The notes under the pieces were generated by a model, which worked only from the letters and a program-made list of their open reading frames with translations, did no database searches and was not told the DNA's origin. The position numbers and the translations under genes are program-made. DNA of 64,000 nt from Clostridium sp. (GTDB lineage: Bacteria; Bacteroidota; Bacteroidia; Bacteroidales; Bacteroidaceae), in contig JAMPGY010000010.1 of the NCBI GenBank assembly GCA_023663705.1, positions 18,076-82,075 on the forward strand. The letters are read 5' to 3'. Below are positions 26,932-36,898 of the stretch, in pieces (within the stretch, counting starts at the first letter, position 1; each line of letters opens with the position of its first letter).

Positions 26932-28365
26932 ATGATTAATACGGAATTGCAACGATTGATACAGGCGAATTTTGCCTTCCAGCCCACATCAGAGCAGGCA
27001 CACGCCATCGCCCTGCTGACGGAGTTTATACTTTCAGAAAATCCGGATGTGCTTTTTTTACTGCGAGGGTATGCCGGAACCGGTAAGACTTCTCTTGTGG
27101 GGGCATTGGTGAAAACGTTGCAGGCCCTGCATCATCGTGTGGTTTTGCTGGCTCCCACAGGTCGGGCAGCCAAAGTGTTTTCGCTCTATGCCGGTTGTCC
27201 GGCTTTCACGATTCATAAGAAAATCTACCGGCAGAAGGTTTTTTCAAATGAACAGACAAATTATCAGCAGAATGTGAATCTGCATCGCCATACGCTCTTT
27301 TTGGTGGACGAGGCGTCTATGATTGCCAATGAGGGGCTGTCAGGCGGTGTGTTCGGGACAGGTTGTCTGTTGGACGACTTGGTGGAATATGTTTATGCGG
27401 GCGAGGGGTGCCGGCTGTTGCTGATGGGGGACAAGGCTCAGTTGCCTCCCGTGGGTGAGGAGGAGAGTCCGGCGCTATCCGCTCATGTGCTGCGAGGGTA
27501 TGGTATGGACGTCATGGAGGTGGAATTGACGTCCGTGGTGCGCCAGACGGAACAGTCCGGTATTCTGTGGAATGCTACGGCCATACGCAGGCACATGCAG
27601 TCGGTAGGTGGAGAGGCATTCCGGTTCCGTCTGTCGGGGTTTGCCGACGTGCGTCGTGTGTCGGGCGAAGATTTGATTGATGCGCTGGAACAATGTTATG
27701 CCCATGACGGAATTGATCAGACGATGGTGGTGACGCGCTCCAACAAGCGTGCCATTCTCTACAATCAGGGTATACGTGCACGTATCTTGGGATATGAGGA
27801 GGAATTGGGCGGAGGCGATATGCTGATGGTGGCCAAAAACAATTACTATTGGTGCGGGTCGGGACGGAAAGAAGAGGATGAATCCGGTATGCCGTTTGTG
27901 GCCAATGGGGATGTTGCCGTGGTGGAGCGCTTCCGTCGGGAACGTTCGCTCTATGGTTTCCGGTTTGCCGACGTGCAACTGCGTTTCCCGGATTACGATG
28001 ACTATGAAATGGAGGTTACGGTGTTGCTGGATACGTTACAGGCCGAGGCTCCGTCGTTGACGCGTGATCAGTCGGACCGTTTGTTTCAGGCCGTTTGGGA
28101 GGATTATCCCGAGATTACTCAAAAACGGGAGCGGATGAAGAAATTGAAGTCCGACCCCTATTTCAATGCCTTGCAGATAAAGTATGCCTATGCTGTCACA
28201 TGTCATAAGGCGCAGGGCGGTCAGTGGGAAAATGTATTTCTGGATCAGGGATATGCGCCCGAGGGTGAGTACTCCTTGGATTATTATCGTTGGCTCTATA
28301 CGGCTGCCACGCGTGCTACCCGTACGTTATATTTGGTCAATTGGCCGGACAAGTGGATGGAATGA
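26932..28365 (+). CDS. RecD-like superfamily 1B ATP-dependent DNA helicase
   Basis: A 477-residue SF1 helicase similar to RecD2/Dda-like enzymes. Walker A is RGYAGTGKTSLVGAL (residues 45-59), motif Ia is LAPTGRAAKVF, Walker B is LFLVDEASMI (about residue 122), motif III is LLMGDKAQLPPVGEEES, and the C-terminal motifs are YAVTCHKAQGGQWENVFLD and YTAATRATRTLYLVN. It lacks the long N-terminal HhH region of RecD2, so it is a compact stand-alone form probably used in repair or replication restart. The start at 26932 lies 95 bp from the divergent hypothetical gene. It converges on alaS, with a strong hairpin between. Confidence 0.9.
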   Translation: MINTELQRLIQANFAFQPTSEQAHAIALLTEFILSENPDVLFLLRGYAGTGKTSLVGALVKTLQALHHRVVLLAPTGRAAKVFSLYAGCPAFTIHKKIYRQKVFSNEQTNYQQNVNLHRHTLFLVDEASMIANEGLSGGVFGTGCLLDDLVEYVYAGEGCRLLLMGDKAQLPPVGEEESPALSAHVLRGYGMDVMEVELTSVVRQTEQSGILWNATAIRRHMQSVGGEAFRFRLSGFADVRRVSGEDLIDALEQCYAHDGIDQTMVVTRSNKRAILYNQGIRARILGYEEELGGGDMLMVAKNNYYWCGSGRKEEDESGMPFVANGDVAVVERFRRERSLYGFRFADVQLRFPDYDDYEMEVTVLLDTLQAEAPSLTRDQSDRLFQAVWEDYPEITQKRERMKKLKSDPYFNALQIKYAYAVTCHKAQGGQWENVFLDQGYAPEGEYSLDYYRWLYTAATRATRTLYLVNWPDKWME

Positions 28366-28419
28366 CGGATGAAGCCGGAGGCTGGTGGCAACGAAGTTTT
28401 TCAGTTCTTACAACAAAAA

Positions 28420-28472
28420 CAGATGAACGGCAGTTGGTTCCTGAGTAAAGGAATCGTTCTGTCGTTCATCTG
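28420..28472. terminator. long-stem bidirectional terminator between helicase gene and alaS
   Basis: CAGATGAACG at 28420-28429 pairs with CGTTCATCTG at 28463-28472; inner bases also pair (GGCAG with CTGTC, TTCC with GGAA), leaving a loop of about 8 nt. A-rich sequence before and T-rich sequence after the stem let it work on both strands. Confidence 0.85.
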
Positions 28473-28553
28473 TATTTTTATGTCAACCGTTGCAGCGCAT
28501 TTTTCCCGGTTTGCTTATGGGCAAAGGCGGGGGAAATACGGTCTGTGTCGCGG

Positions 28554-31169
28554 TTACAGATTTGTCAGTTCTACAAATTTGTCTATGGCTGCACTCAGCC
28601 CGTCCGGCTGCTTTCCGCCGGCCGTTGCAAAGTGAGGCTGTCCGCCACCACCGCCCTGCATCAGTTTGGCCGCTTCGCGGATGGCTTTGCCAACATTCAC
28701 GCCGTGTTCTTTCACCAAAGCATCCGATGCTGCTACGGTGAGCATAGGTCTCTCCTCGTACAAACTACCCAGCACAACCAAGGCATATTCTTGCCGGTTA
28801 CGCAGTTGGAAAGCCATATCCTTCACCACATCGGGCGGGAGCAACAGGAGTTTCTTGTAGAGGGTGACACCGTTTATTTGGGTCGCGGTCTCAATAATAC
28901 CTTCTTTCAACTGAGCCGCTTTTTCTTTTACTACATCCTCCAGCTGTTTCTTCAGGCCGCTGTTTTCCTCGATTGCTTTCAGCACAGCCTGTTTGATGTC
29001 GGGAGCGTTATTGAACAGTCCGCGCAACTCGCTCAAGGTGTCTTGTATGAGATAGAGCATTTCTTCCACCCGGGCACCGGTCACGGCCTCGATACGGCGC
29101 ACACCGGCAGCCACAGAACTTTCACTGAGTATCTTCACCATGCCGATCTGGCCGGTGGCTTTCACGTGGCATCCTCCACAGAATTCCACACTGTCGCCAA
29201 ACTGAACCACGCGTACGCGATCTCCATACTTTTCGCCGAACAAGGCGATCGCTCCCAGTTCCTTGGCTTTTTCGATAGGCATGTCGCGATGATCCTGCAA
29301 AGGAATATTCTCGCGAATCTTGGCATTGACAATGCGCTCTACTTGACGCAGCTCTTCGTCTGTTACTTTCTGGAAGTGGGAGAAATCGAAACGTAGGGAT
29401 TCGGGAGTTACCAACGATCCCTTCTGTTCCACATGTTCACCCAACACGGTTCTCAGTGCTTGGTCGAGCAGGTGGGTGCAACTGTGATTGGCCTCGCTTG
29501 CATGGCGCAAATCTATATCCACGCAGGCCATAAACGGAGCCTCGGGGTGTACGGGCAGGGTCTTGGCGATATGCACGGGCAGATTGTTCTCGCGCTTGGT
29601 ATCGATGATGTCAATGGTCTCAAATTCGGAGCAAATGACACCGCGGTCACCCACTTGGCCGCCCATTTCGGCATAGAACGGAGTCTTGTCCAATACAATC
29701 TGATAGTAGGATTGCTTCTTTTGCGTTACCTGACGATAGCGTAGGATGCGGCATTCGTATTCCGTGTAGTCCCAGCCGACAAACTCCGTTTCTCCTTCGT
29801 CCAGTACGGTCCAGTCTCCGGTCTCTACGGTTGCGGCATTGCGGGCACGCTCTTTTTGCTTCTGCATCTCTGCATCGAAGGTGTCTTCGTCCACGCTCAG
29901 TCCGTGCTCGCGGCAGATCAATTCTGTGAGGTCCAGAGGGAATCCATACGTGTCGAACAGCGTGAATGCCTGCACGCCGTCGATTACCGTTTTGCCTGCA
30001 GCCTTGGTCTCATCCATCACACCGTCCAGCAGTCGGATACCGGTCTCCAATGTGCGCAGGAAAGAATCTTCCTCCTCTTTGATAACTTTGGATATGAGTA
30101 TTTTCTGTGCTTCCAGTTCGGGATAGGTGGCACCCATCTCTTGAATGAGTACGGGCAGCAGTTTGTAGATAAAGGCCTCCTTTTGACCCAGGAATGTGTA
30201 GGCGTAACGTACGGCACGGCGCAGAATACGGCGGATGACATAGCCGGCCTTGGCATTACCCGGCAACTGTCCGTCGGCAATGGAGAAAGCGATGGTGCGC
30301 AGGTGGTCGGCTACGACACGCATGGCAATATCCTTCTCCTTATTTTCTCCGTAGCGGCATCCCGACAGATCGCCGATTACGCGGATGATGGGTTGGAATA
30401 CGTCGGTGTCATAGTTGGAGCGCTTGCCTTGCATCACGGCGCAGAGTCGTTCGAAACCCATGCCGGTGTCAATCACTTTGGCCGGCAGTGGTTCCAAAGA
30501 CTGGTCGGCCTTACGGTTGTATTGCATGAACACGAGGTTCCATATTTCGATCACGAGCGGGTTGTCTTTATTCACCAACTCGCTTCCGGGCACCTTGGCC
30601 TTTTCTTCTTCGGGGCGAAGGTCGATGTGGATTTCGGAACAAGGACCGCAGGGGCCGGTAGCTCCCATTTCCCAAAAGTTGTCGTGCTTGTTTCCGTTCA
30701 GGATATGATCGGCGGGCAGGAATTGCTCCCAGTAGGAAGCTGCCTCGTCATCGCGTGAGAGCCCTTCCTCGGGCGCTCCTTCAAACACGGTGGCATAGAG
30801 GTTTGTCTTGTCAATCTTAAGAACATCTACCAGATACTCCCAGGCCCACTCGATAGCTTCTTTCTTGAAATAGTCGCCGAAACTCCAGTTGCCGAGCATT
30901 TCAAACATGGTATGATGGTAGGTGTCGTGTCCCACTTCTTCCAGATCGTTATGCTTACCGCTCACACGCAAGCACTTCTGCGAGTCGGTGCATCGCTTGC
31001 TGGTGGCCGGACGGTTACCCAGAATAATGTCTTTAAACTGGTTCATACCGGCATTGGTAAACATCAGTGTAGGGTCGTCCTTAACGACCATAGGTGCGGA
31101 AGGAACAATCAGATGTCCCTTGGATTCGAAGAACTTTTTGAACGAATCTCGAATTTCGTTTGCTGTCAT
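28554..31169 (-). CDS. alaS: alanine--tRNA ligase
   Basis: Charges tRNA-Ala and edits mischarged Ser/Gly. The 871-residue protein has the class II core at the N-terminus ([38 protein letters not shown]), the editing domain with [12 protein letters not shown] and [13 protein letters not shown], a coiled-coil region near residue 720, and the C-Ala domain ending [24 protein letters not shown] 31169 ([13 protein letters not shown]) is the family start; in-frame codons upstream (to 31205) run toward the promoter. It is divergent from the MerR regulator, and the two promoters overlap. Confidence 0.97.
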   Translation of the reverse strand: MTANEIRDSFKKFFESKGHLIVPSAPMVVKDDPTLMFTNAGMNQFKDIILGNRPATSKRCTDSQKCLRVSGKHNDLEEVGHDTYHHTMFEMLGNWSFGDYFKKEAIEWAWEYLVDVLKIDKTNLYATVFEGAPEEGLSRDDEAASYWEQFLPADHILNGNKHDNFWEMGATGPCGPCSEIHIDLRPEEEKAKVPGSELVNKDNPLVIEIWNLVFMQYNRKADQSLEPLPAKVIDTGMGFERLCAVMQGKRSNYDTDVFQPIIRVIGDLSGCRYGENKEKDIAMRVVADHLRTIAFSIADGQLPGNAKAGYVIRRILRRAVRYAYTFLGQKEAFIYKLLPVLIQEMGATYPELEAQKILISKVIKEEEDSFLRTLETGIRLLDGVMDETKAAGKTVIDGVQAFTLFDTYGFPLDLTELICREHGLSVDEDTFDAEMQKQKERARNAATVETGDWTVLDEGETEFVGWDYTEYECRILRYRQVTQKKQSYYQIVLDKTPFYAEMGGQVGDRGVICSEFETIDIIDTKRENNLPVHIAKTLPVHPEAPFMACVDIDLRHASEANHSCTHLLDQALRTVLGEHVEQKGSLVTPESLRFDFSHFQKVTDEELRQVERIVNAKIRENIPLQDHRDMPIEKAKELGAIALFGEKYGDRVRVVQFGDSVEFCGGCHVKATGQIGMVKILSESSVAAGVRRIEAVTGARVEEMLYLIQDTLSELRGLFNNAPDIKQAVLKAIEENSGLKKQLEDVVKEKAAQLKEGIIETATQINGVTLYKKLLLLPPDVVKDMAFQLRNRQEYALVVLGSLYEERPMLTVAASDALVKEHGVNVGKAIREAAKLMQGGGGGQPHFATAGGKQPDGLSAAIDKFVELTNL

Positions 31170-31212
31170 AGTTCTATTTATCATATACGTTATAGATTCT
31201 TGCAAAAAAGTG

Positions 31213-31243
31213 TTGCAAAGATAATTTGTTTTACGTACTTTTG
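31213..31243 (+). promoter_or_regulatory. promoter of the MerR-type gene, overlapping the alaS promoter
   Basis: TTG at 31213-31215, 20 bp, then TACTTTTG at 31236-31243. It gives a leader of about 35 nt. It occupies the same DNA as the alaS promoter on the other strand. Confidence 0.75.
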
Positions 31244-31247
31244 CAAA
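31216..31247 (-). promoter_or_regulatory. alaS promoter
   Basis: On the minus strand TTTG (31244-31247), a 20-bp spacer and TATCTTTG (31216-31223) match the full Bacteroidetes consensus. It overlaps the MerR-gene promoter almost completely, so one polymerase would exclude the other. Confidence 0.85.
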
Positions 31248-31283
31248 GAAATAAAGCGGAAAGAACGGTAGGATAAGTTAATT

Positions 31284-31631
31284 ATGGCATTGAATCACAA
31301 CAAGGAACTGAAGTTGTATTATTCGATCAGTGAGGTAGCGGAGATGTTTGGGGTCACCGAGACGTTGCTTCGTTATTGGGAGAAAGAATTTCCTACTATC
31401 ACGCCCCGTAAGAGCGGCCGCAACATCCGTCAGTACACCAGGGACGATATAGAGGCCATCCGGCTTGTACACAATTTAGTGAAGGTGCGTGGCATGAAGT
31501 TGGCTGCAGCCCGCGAGGCCTTGAGGCAGAACAAGGAAGGCGCACAGCAAACCACCGAGGTGATAGACCGTCTGCAAGCTGTTCGCGAGGAACTGCTGAG
31601 TATCCGTCGGGAATTGGACGGGCTGGTGTAG
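31284..31631 (+). CDS. MerR family transcriptional regulator
   Basis: A 115-residue DNA-binding protein. The winged helix-turn-helix reads YYSISEVAEMFGVTETLLRYW followed by EKEFPTITPRKSGRNIRQYT; then comes a helix with DIEAIRLVHNLVKVRGMKL and a short dimerisation helix (QQTTEVIDRLQAVREELLSI). There is no ligand domain and no metal-binding cysteine, so the signal is unknown. Small MerR proteins of this kind are conserved in Bacteroidetes, though I do not know a characterised target. It converges on rsh with a 13-bp gap. Confidence 0.9.
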   Translation: MALNHNKELKLYYSISEVAEMFGVTETLLRYWEKEFPTITPRKSGRNIRQYTRDDIEAIRLVHNLVKVRGMKLAAAREALRQNKEGAQQTTEVIDRLQAVREELLSIRRELDGLV

Positions 31632-31644
31632 TCTTTGCTCCGGG

Positions 31645-33897
31645 TCAGCTGATTCGGGTCACTTCCTGCACTTCTTCTATTTTCTTCAGGTTTTTGCAGA
31701 TGGTGCGCACGTCTTGTACATCGTGTACGCTCAGTTCCACATCGCCTTCAAAGATGCCGTCGTTCGCCTCAATCGTCAGTTTGTGGATGTTCACATTGAG
31801 TTGTTCCGACAGGGCGCTTGTAATCTGGTTGAGCACACCGATGTGGTCGATGCCGGTGAGGTGTATGGTGGCGGGGAAGTAGAGGGTCTTGTGCGTATCC
31901 CACACGGCAGCCAGTATGCGGTTCCCGTCGCTCACTTTCAGTTTGTCTGCCACCGGACAGTTGCGTTTATGAATGACCACGCGGTTGTCGGCCGTCCAGT
32001 AGCCCAGCACGTCATCACCGGGAATAGGATGGCAACAGTCGCTGATGATGAAGCGTCGTATGTTCTCCTCATTCAGGATCACGGGTTTCTTCTTGTCAAT
32101 TACCAGCGGTTGTGCTTCGCTGTTGCCGGAGGTGGTGGATGGAGTTTCTTTTTTTCCGCTTTTGAAGAAGGGAATATATTTGGCCCATTTGTAGTTGACG
32201 CCTTTCTCGCGCAGGGCGTTCAGGTCGTTTTCTCCCAGGGTGATGGTTTGCTTGCCGATGGCGGACAGCAGTTGCTCGCGCATCTTGATGCCATGTAGGT
32301 TGCACAATTTGTCCAGATTCAGACTGTTGGGCTCCAACTCGGCCTTCTCAAAGAACGCGTTGAGTAACTCCTCGCCCCGTTTTTGCATTTCCCGTTCTTC
32401 CCGCCGCAGTATGGCTTGTATTTTCCCTTTGGCTTTGGCAGTGGTGGCATAGTTGATCCATTCGGGTTGCACGCGTTGTGTTTTGGAAGTGAGTATCTCC
32501 ACTTGGTCACCGCTCTGCAGTTTGTGGCTCAAGGGCACCAGCGTGTGGTTTACCTTGGCGCCTATGCAATGGCTGCCCAGCACGGTGTGTATGCTGAAGG
32601 CGAAGTCGAGTGCGGTGCAGTCGGCCGGCATGGTTTTGAATTCGCCTTTGGGGGTAACCACAAAGATCTCTGAAGCATAAAGGTTAAGTTTGATGGCATC
32701 CAGAAAATCCAGGGCATTGGGCTGCGGGTCATCAAGAATTTCCTTGATGGTGTGTAGCCACTTTTCCAATTCGTTTTCGCTGTCCACAGTGGTTTTGGTG
32801 CCCTCTTTGTATTTCCAATGGGCGGCAAATCCCTGTTCGGCCATCTCGTTCATACGCGTAGAACGGATCTGCACTTCGATCCATTGTCCTTTGGGAGTCA
32901 TGAGTGTGACGTGCAATGCCTGATAACCGTTGGCTTTCGGATGACTTAACCAGTCGCGGAAACGCTCGGGATGAGGCTTGTAGATGGAGCTGGTACATAC
33001 GTATATCTGAAAGCATTCGTTGATTTCCTCTTCAACGGTTTTGGGCTCGAATATGATGCGCACGGCTAATATGTCGTAGATTTCCTCAAACGGGATGTGC
33101 TTGTGCTGCATCTTGCACCAGATAGAGTAGGGGGTCTTCACCCGGGCTTTTATTTCGTAGGTGAATCCCATCCGATCCAGTTGCTTGCGGATGGGAGCCG
33201 TAAACTCGTCAAACACGCTGACGCGTTGCTTTTGGGTAAGTGCCAGTTTTTCTTTTATTTGCTGGTATTCCTCGGGATGTTCGTAGCGGAAACTCAGATC
33301 CTCCAGTTCTTCCTTGATTTTGTTCAATCCCAAACGGTGGGCCAGCGGTGCATAGATGTAGAGGGTTTCACCGGCAATCTTGTATTGTTTGTTGGGCAAT
33401 TGCGATCCCAGGGTCCGCATATTATGCAGGCGGTCGGATATCTTGATGAGGATCACACGTATGTCATCACTCATGGTAAGCAAAAGTTTTTTGAACGACT
33501 CTGCCTGGGCGGAGGCTTGGTCGCCGAATATTCCGCCTGATATTTTGGTCAGTCCGTCCACGATGCGCGCCACTTTTTCGCCGAAGATGTTGGCGATATC
33601 CTCCACGGTGTAGTCCGTGTCCTCCACCACATCGTGAAGTAGGGCGGCACAGATGGAAGTGGATCCCAAGCCAATCTCCTCGCACACAATCTGTGCTACG
33701 GCAATAGGATGCATGATGTAAGGTTCACCCGACAGACGGCGTACGCCTTTGTGCGCTTGCTTGGCAAAGTTGAAAGCTTTGGCGATTACTTCCACTTTCT
33801 TGCGGTGACGTGAGTTCAGATAGGTATCCACCAAGTGCTGATACGCCTGGTTCACCATGATTTCATCGTCCATCTCCTTGTGCGTTAACTCTTCCAT
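31645..33897 (-). CDS. bifunctional (p)ppGpp synthetase/hydrolase (Rel/SpoT family)
   Basis: Makes and degrades the stringent-response alarmones. The 750-residue protein has all RSH domains: the HD hydrolase with YIMHPIAVAQIVCEE and ALLHDVVEDTDYT (residues about 60-95), the synthetase with VKTPYSIWCKMQHK and VRIIFEP, TGS around residue 410 (VVTPKGEFKTMPADCTALDF), a histidine/cysteine-containing linker (IISDCCHPIPGDDVLGYW), and a C-terminal ACT domain (IHLTGIDHIGVLNQITSALS). The intact HD motif supports hydrolase activity. ATG 33897 is chosen. It is the last gene of a probable operon with parA, parB, DUF5683 and the lytic transglycosylase. Confidence 0.96.
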   Translation of the reverse strand: MEELTHKEMDDEIMVNQAYQHLVDTYLNSRHRKKVEVIAKAFNFAKQAHKGVRRLSGEPYIMHPIAVAQIVCEEIGLGSTSICAALLHDVVEDTDYTVEDIANIFGEKVARIVDGLTKISGGIFGDQASAQAESFKKLLLTMSDDIRVILIKISDRLHNMRTLGSQLPNKQYKIAGETLYIYAPLAHRLGLNKIKEELEDLSFRYEHPEEYQQIKEKLALTQKQRVSVFDEFTAPIRKQLDRMGFTYEIKARVKTPYSIWCKMQHKHIPFEEIYDILAVRIIFEPKTVEEEINECFQIYVCTSSIYKPHPERFRDWLSHPKANGYQALHVTLMTPKGQWIEVQIRSTRMNEMAEQGFAAHWKYKEGTKTTVDSENELEKWLHTIKEILDDPQPNALDFLDAIKLNLYASEIFVVTPKGEFKTMPADCTALDFAFSIHTVLGSHCIGAKVNHTLVPLSHKLQSGDQVEILTSKTQRVQPEWINYATTAKAKGKIQAILRREEREMQKRGEELLNAFFEKAELEPNSLNLDKLCNLHGIKMREQLLSAIGKQTITLGENDLNALREKGVNYKWAKYIPFFKSGKKETPSTTSGNSEAQPLVIDKKKPVILNEENIRRFIISDCCHPIPGDDVLGYWTADNRVVIHKRNCPVADKLKVSDGNRILAAVWDTHKTLYFPATIHLTGIDHIGVLNQITSALSEQLNVNIHKLTIEANDGIFEGDVELSVHDVQDVRTICKNLKKIEEVQEVTRIS

Positions 33898-33941
33898 AAG
33901 ACCTCCTTATATTCTATAGTGACGACCTGTGACTTTTATTC

Positions 33942-35225
33942 TCACTTGACTCTGATTCGTTGTCCGGCTCGTATATTGGTTCCCCGTATGCCGTTCAGGC
34001 GTTGTAGCTGTTTCACGCTCACACCGTTGCGGGTGGCTATGGCCGACAGGGTATCGCCTTTGCGCACGGTGACCGTGCGCTGTCCCTTTTTGTTGGCGCT
34101 GCGGCTGCCCCGTTTAGTGTTTTTGGAGACGGCCGTGTTGATATTGGTCTCGCTTCGGCGGGTGAACAGTTCGTCCGACTTATAGTTATATACCGAGTCC
34201 TTAGCATTGATGAAGGCACTGATGCCGGCTGTGGGCAGCCGCAGGGTGCAGGAACCGGCGTCTCCGGGAATCAGTCCGGTGCGGTATTGGGGATTCAATG
34301 CTTTGATTTCATCCATGCTCACATTGCACATGGCCGATATCTGTTCAAAGTGTACGTTGCGGTTGATCATCAGGGTGTCTGTGCTGCCCGGTAACTTAGT
34401 GTTTACCGGGCAGATGTTGTGTTCGCAGTAATAATTCATGATGTAGTTGGCCGCAATGAAAGCAGGTACGTAACCGCGTGTTTCCTGGGGGAGATAAGGA
34501 TAGATGACCCAATAGTCTTTGCTTCCTCCGGCTCTGTTGATGGCTTTGTTCACGTTGCCCGGTCCGCAGTTGTAAGCCGCGATGACCAGCGTCCAGTCCT
34601 TGTAGATGGCATACAGATCTTTCAGGTAATGGGCGGCGGCATAGGAGGATTTGATCGGATCCCTTCTCTCGTCCACCAGACTGGTCACGTCCAGACCGTA
34701 GCTCTTTCCGGTAGTTACCATAAATTGCCACAATCCGGCGGCGCCCACCCGGGAGGTGGCTTTCGGATTCAGGGCGGATTCGATGACGGGGAGGTATTTC
34801 AGTTCCAGGGGCAACTGGTAGCTTTCCAATGCTTCTTCAAAGATGGGATTATAGAAATTACAGGCTCCCAGCATGAAGGAAACCGACCGGCGCAGACGTC
34901 CGCTGTATTGGTCGATGAATTTCTGCACCACTTCGTTGTAAGGCATCTCAATGACGTTGGGCAGTCGCTCCAGACGATTGATATAGGTCTCGCGGGGGAA
35001 GGTGGGATTCTCTTCACTGCTCTCGCAGCTCTCGTCGTAGGACAGATAGTTGCGGACGTTCCATTCCTCCAGCAGGCTGTCGATGTCCGACACCATACCT
35101 TCGGGCAGCCCGATTATTTCATCTTTTCCGGTCTCGGAGTCGTGTACGGTCACTTCGTTCTGGGCTTGAGCGGAAGAGAGTCCCAAGGCTATAAACAGGC
35201 AAATGAGGCTTATTTTCTTTTTCAT
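33942..35225 (-). CDS. membrane-bound lytic murein transglycosylase with LysM (MltD-like)
   Basis: Cleaves the peptidoglycan glycan strand with anhydro product formation. The 427-residue protein has a signal peptide (MKKKISLICLFIALGLSSAQAQ) and an SLT domain at residues about 130-260 with the catalytic Glu149 in LPVIESALNPKATSR and the hallmark GAAGLWQFM, VDERRDPIKSSYAAAHYL and VIAAYNCGPGNVNKAI. One C-terminal LysM domain (TVTVRKGDTLSAIATRNGVS) binds peptidoglycan. It lies between the DUF5683 gene (9 bp) and rsh (44 bp) on the same strand, the usual Bacteroidetes order. Confidence 0.94.
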   Translation of the reverse strand: MKKKISLICLFIALGLSSAQAQNEVTVHDSETGKDEIIGLPEGMVSDIDSLLEEWNVRNYLSYDESCESSEENPTFPRETYINRLERLPNVIEMPYNEVVQKFIDQYSGRLRRSVSFMLGACNFYNPIFEEALESYQLPLELKYLPVIESALNPKATSRVGAAGLWQFMVTTGKSYGLDVTSLVDERRDPIKSSYAAAHYLKDLYAIYKDWTLVIAAYNCGPGNVNKAINRAGGSKDYWVIYPYLPQETRGYVPAFIAANYIMNYYCEHNICPVNTKLPGSTDTLMINRNVHFEQISAMCNVSMDEIKALNPQYRTGLIPGDAGSCTLRLPTAGISAFINAKDSVYNYKSDELFTRRSETNINTAVSKNTKRGSRSANKKGQRTVTVRKGDTLSAIATRNGVSVKQLQRLNGIRGTNIRAGQRIRVK

Positions 35226-35234
35226 GGTCGTTCT

Positions 35235-36008
35235 TTAGAAATTAAGTTTGCATTGCACGCCCACCACGGCGTGTCCGGCAAGCATGTTTCTTTCGTTGTA
35301 TAGGGTCGGTTCGATTTTCAGACTCAGATCCTTTGAGATGTCAAACGAGGATAGCTCGGCATCCACATAAGCGTCTACCACCGACAGGGCATACACCGCA
35401 ATCATGGCAAAGATACTCATATCTCTGTATTTGCGGTAATAATTTTTCTTGTTTTTGAATATTTCTTTAAATCGTTCCTCGCGGCCCTCTATATTGTAGT
35501 TGAGCGGGAGCATCTGCATATAGCTCTTGGTGTTGGGATCATCGTCCATGATGTCCAGATAGGCTTGCGAGTAGTCGCGGTACATCTGTCCGTTCCAGGT
35601 CAGGGCGTAAACGCATCCCAGGAAACCACCATATACAATGGGCAGTTTCCAATACTTGCGGTTGTAAATTTGTCCGGCTCCGGGTAGCACCAGCGCCAGC
35701 CACATGGCTCGTTGGGAGTTGGGCGTAAACTGTGGGCGCGGTTGCAGGATTATCCGTTCGGCGATGGAGTCGCTGATGTGCGACAAGGCGGCTGTGTCTA
35801 CCGGGGTCTCGTCTGTCGGAGAAATCCGGTCATCCCCCGTCCGCACGCTGTCTGCCTGCAGAATCCGTGCTTCCGTGTCTGTGGTTTCCTGCATCATGCC
35901 AACTGCGGGAAAAGCTGCCTGTGCCCATAGCGAAGACATCCCGCCAAACCCTGTCAGCAGGGTCAGCAGGATGATGATTTTGCTGTATATAATACCGGTA
36001 GCTTTCAA
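35235..36008 (-). CDS. DUF5683 domain-containing membrane protein
   Basis: A 257-residue protein of unknown function with a signal peptide (IIYSKIIILLTLLTGFGG). A disordered stretch with many Thr/Asp (residues 38-80) precedes the DUF5683 region: SQRAMWLALVLPGAGQIYNRKYWKLPIVYGGFLGCVYAL, then a conserved acidic and basic part and a second hydrophobic stretch. The start is a TTG at 36008 whose TTGA overlaps the parB stop by 4 nt, suggesting translational coupling; the first internal Met would remove the signal peptide. Its constant position between parB and a lytic transglycosylase in Bacteroidetes suggests an envelope role linked to the cell cycle, which is inference. Confidence 0.85.
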   Translation of the reverse strand: MKATGIIYSKIIILLTLLTGFGGMSSLWAQAAFPAVGMMQETTDTEARILQADSVRTGDDRISPTDETPVDTAALSHISDSIAERIILQPRPQFTPNSQRAMWLALVLPGAGQIYNRKYWKLPIVYGGFLGCVYALTWNGQMYRDYSQAYLDIMDDDPNTKSYMQMLPLNYNIEGREERFKEIFKNKKNYYRKYRDMSIFAMIAVYALSVVDAYVDAELSSFDISKDLSLKIEPTLYNERNMLAGHAVVGVQCKLNF

Positions 36009-36898
36009 TGTTTCAGACTGTCAAACAATTCTATAATTCGTTCCAACTCCTCTTCGTTGGAAAAGGGAATGCTGATTTTTCCCTTTCCTTTGTCCGAACA
36101 CGTCAGTTGCACTTTTGCCTGAAAGAAACTGGCCAGTCTGCTCTTCAGCAGGTTGTATTCTTCTGGCAGTTTGGAACCGCGCGGTTTCAGCACCTTGTTG
36201 CCCGGACGTATGGTTTCGCCTTCCATCAGTGCGCGCACCATTTCCTCCACCTTCCTCACCGACAGGTTGTCTTTGCGTATTTCATTGAACAGCTTGATCT
36301 GCAGTGTGGGATTATCAAGGGTGAGTAAGGCCCGGGCATGTCCCATGTCAATCTCCTTGTTTTGCAAAGCCACTTGGATGGGAGCCGGAAGTTTCAGCAG
36401 ACGCAGGTAGTTGGTGATGGTCGTCCGGTTTTTGCCCACGCGTTCGCTCAGCCTTTCCTGCGTCAGGTTGTATTGTTCCAGCAGATGCTGGTAGGCAAGG
36501 GCGATTTCCAACGAATTCAGATCCTCGCGCTGTATGTTTTCGATCAGTGCCATCTCCATCACATTCTCGTCATCGGCCGTGCGGATGTAGGCGGGAATGC
36601 TGCGCAGTCCTGCCATTTTAGAGGCTTTCCAGCGCCGCTCTCCGGCTATGATCTGATAGGTCCCGTCCTCCATCTGGCGGAGTGTGATGGGTTGGATGAT
36701 GCCTATCTCGGTGATGGAGTCGGCCAACTCCTGCAGGCTCACCGGGTCGAATTCCCTGCGGGGCTGGTTGGGGTTGGCGAATATCTGTTCTATGCCGACT
36801 TCATGGATGGATGAAGATCCCTCGGTCTTTACTTCGCGGGTGGAGATCAGTGCATCCAGACCTCTGCCCAGAGCGGGATATTTCTTATGTACTGCCAT
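36005..36898 (-). CDS. parB: ParB family chromosome-partitioning protein
   Basis: Binds parS sites and, with ParA, segregates the chromosome origin. The 297-residue protein has the ParB N-terminal CTPase region (EQIFANPNQPRREFD, IIAGERRWKASKMAGL, MALIENIQREDLN), a helix-turn-helix around YNLTQERLSERVGKNRTTIT, and a C-terminal dimerisation domain (SKLPEEYNLLKSRLASFF). It starts one base after the parA stop. I found no perfect parS palindrome in this window by eye. Confidence 0.95.
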   Translation of the reverse strand: MAVHKKYPALGRGLDALISTREVKTEGSSSIHEVGIEQIFANPNQPRREFDPVSLQELADSITEIGIIQPITLRQMEDGTYQIIAGERRWKASKMAGLRSIPAYIRTADDENVMEMALIENIQREDLNSLEIALAYQHLLEQYNLTQERLSERVGKNRTTITNYLRLLKLPAPIQVALQNKEIDMGHARALLTLDNPTLQIKLFNEIRKDNLSVRKVEEMVRALMEGETIRPGNKVLKPRGSKLPEEYNLLKSRLASFFQAKVQLTCSDKGKGKISIPFSNEEELERIIELFDSLKH

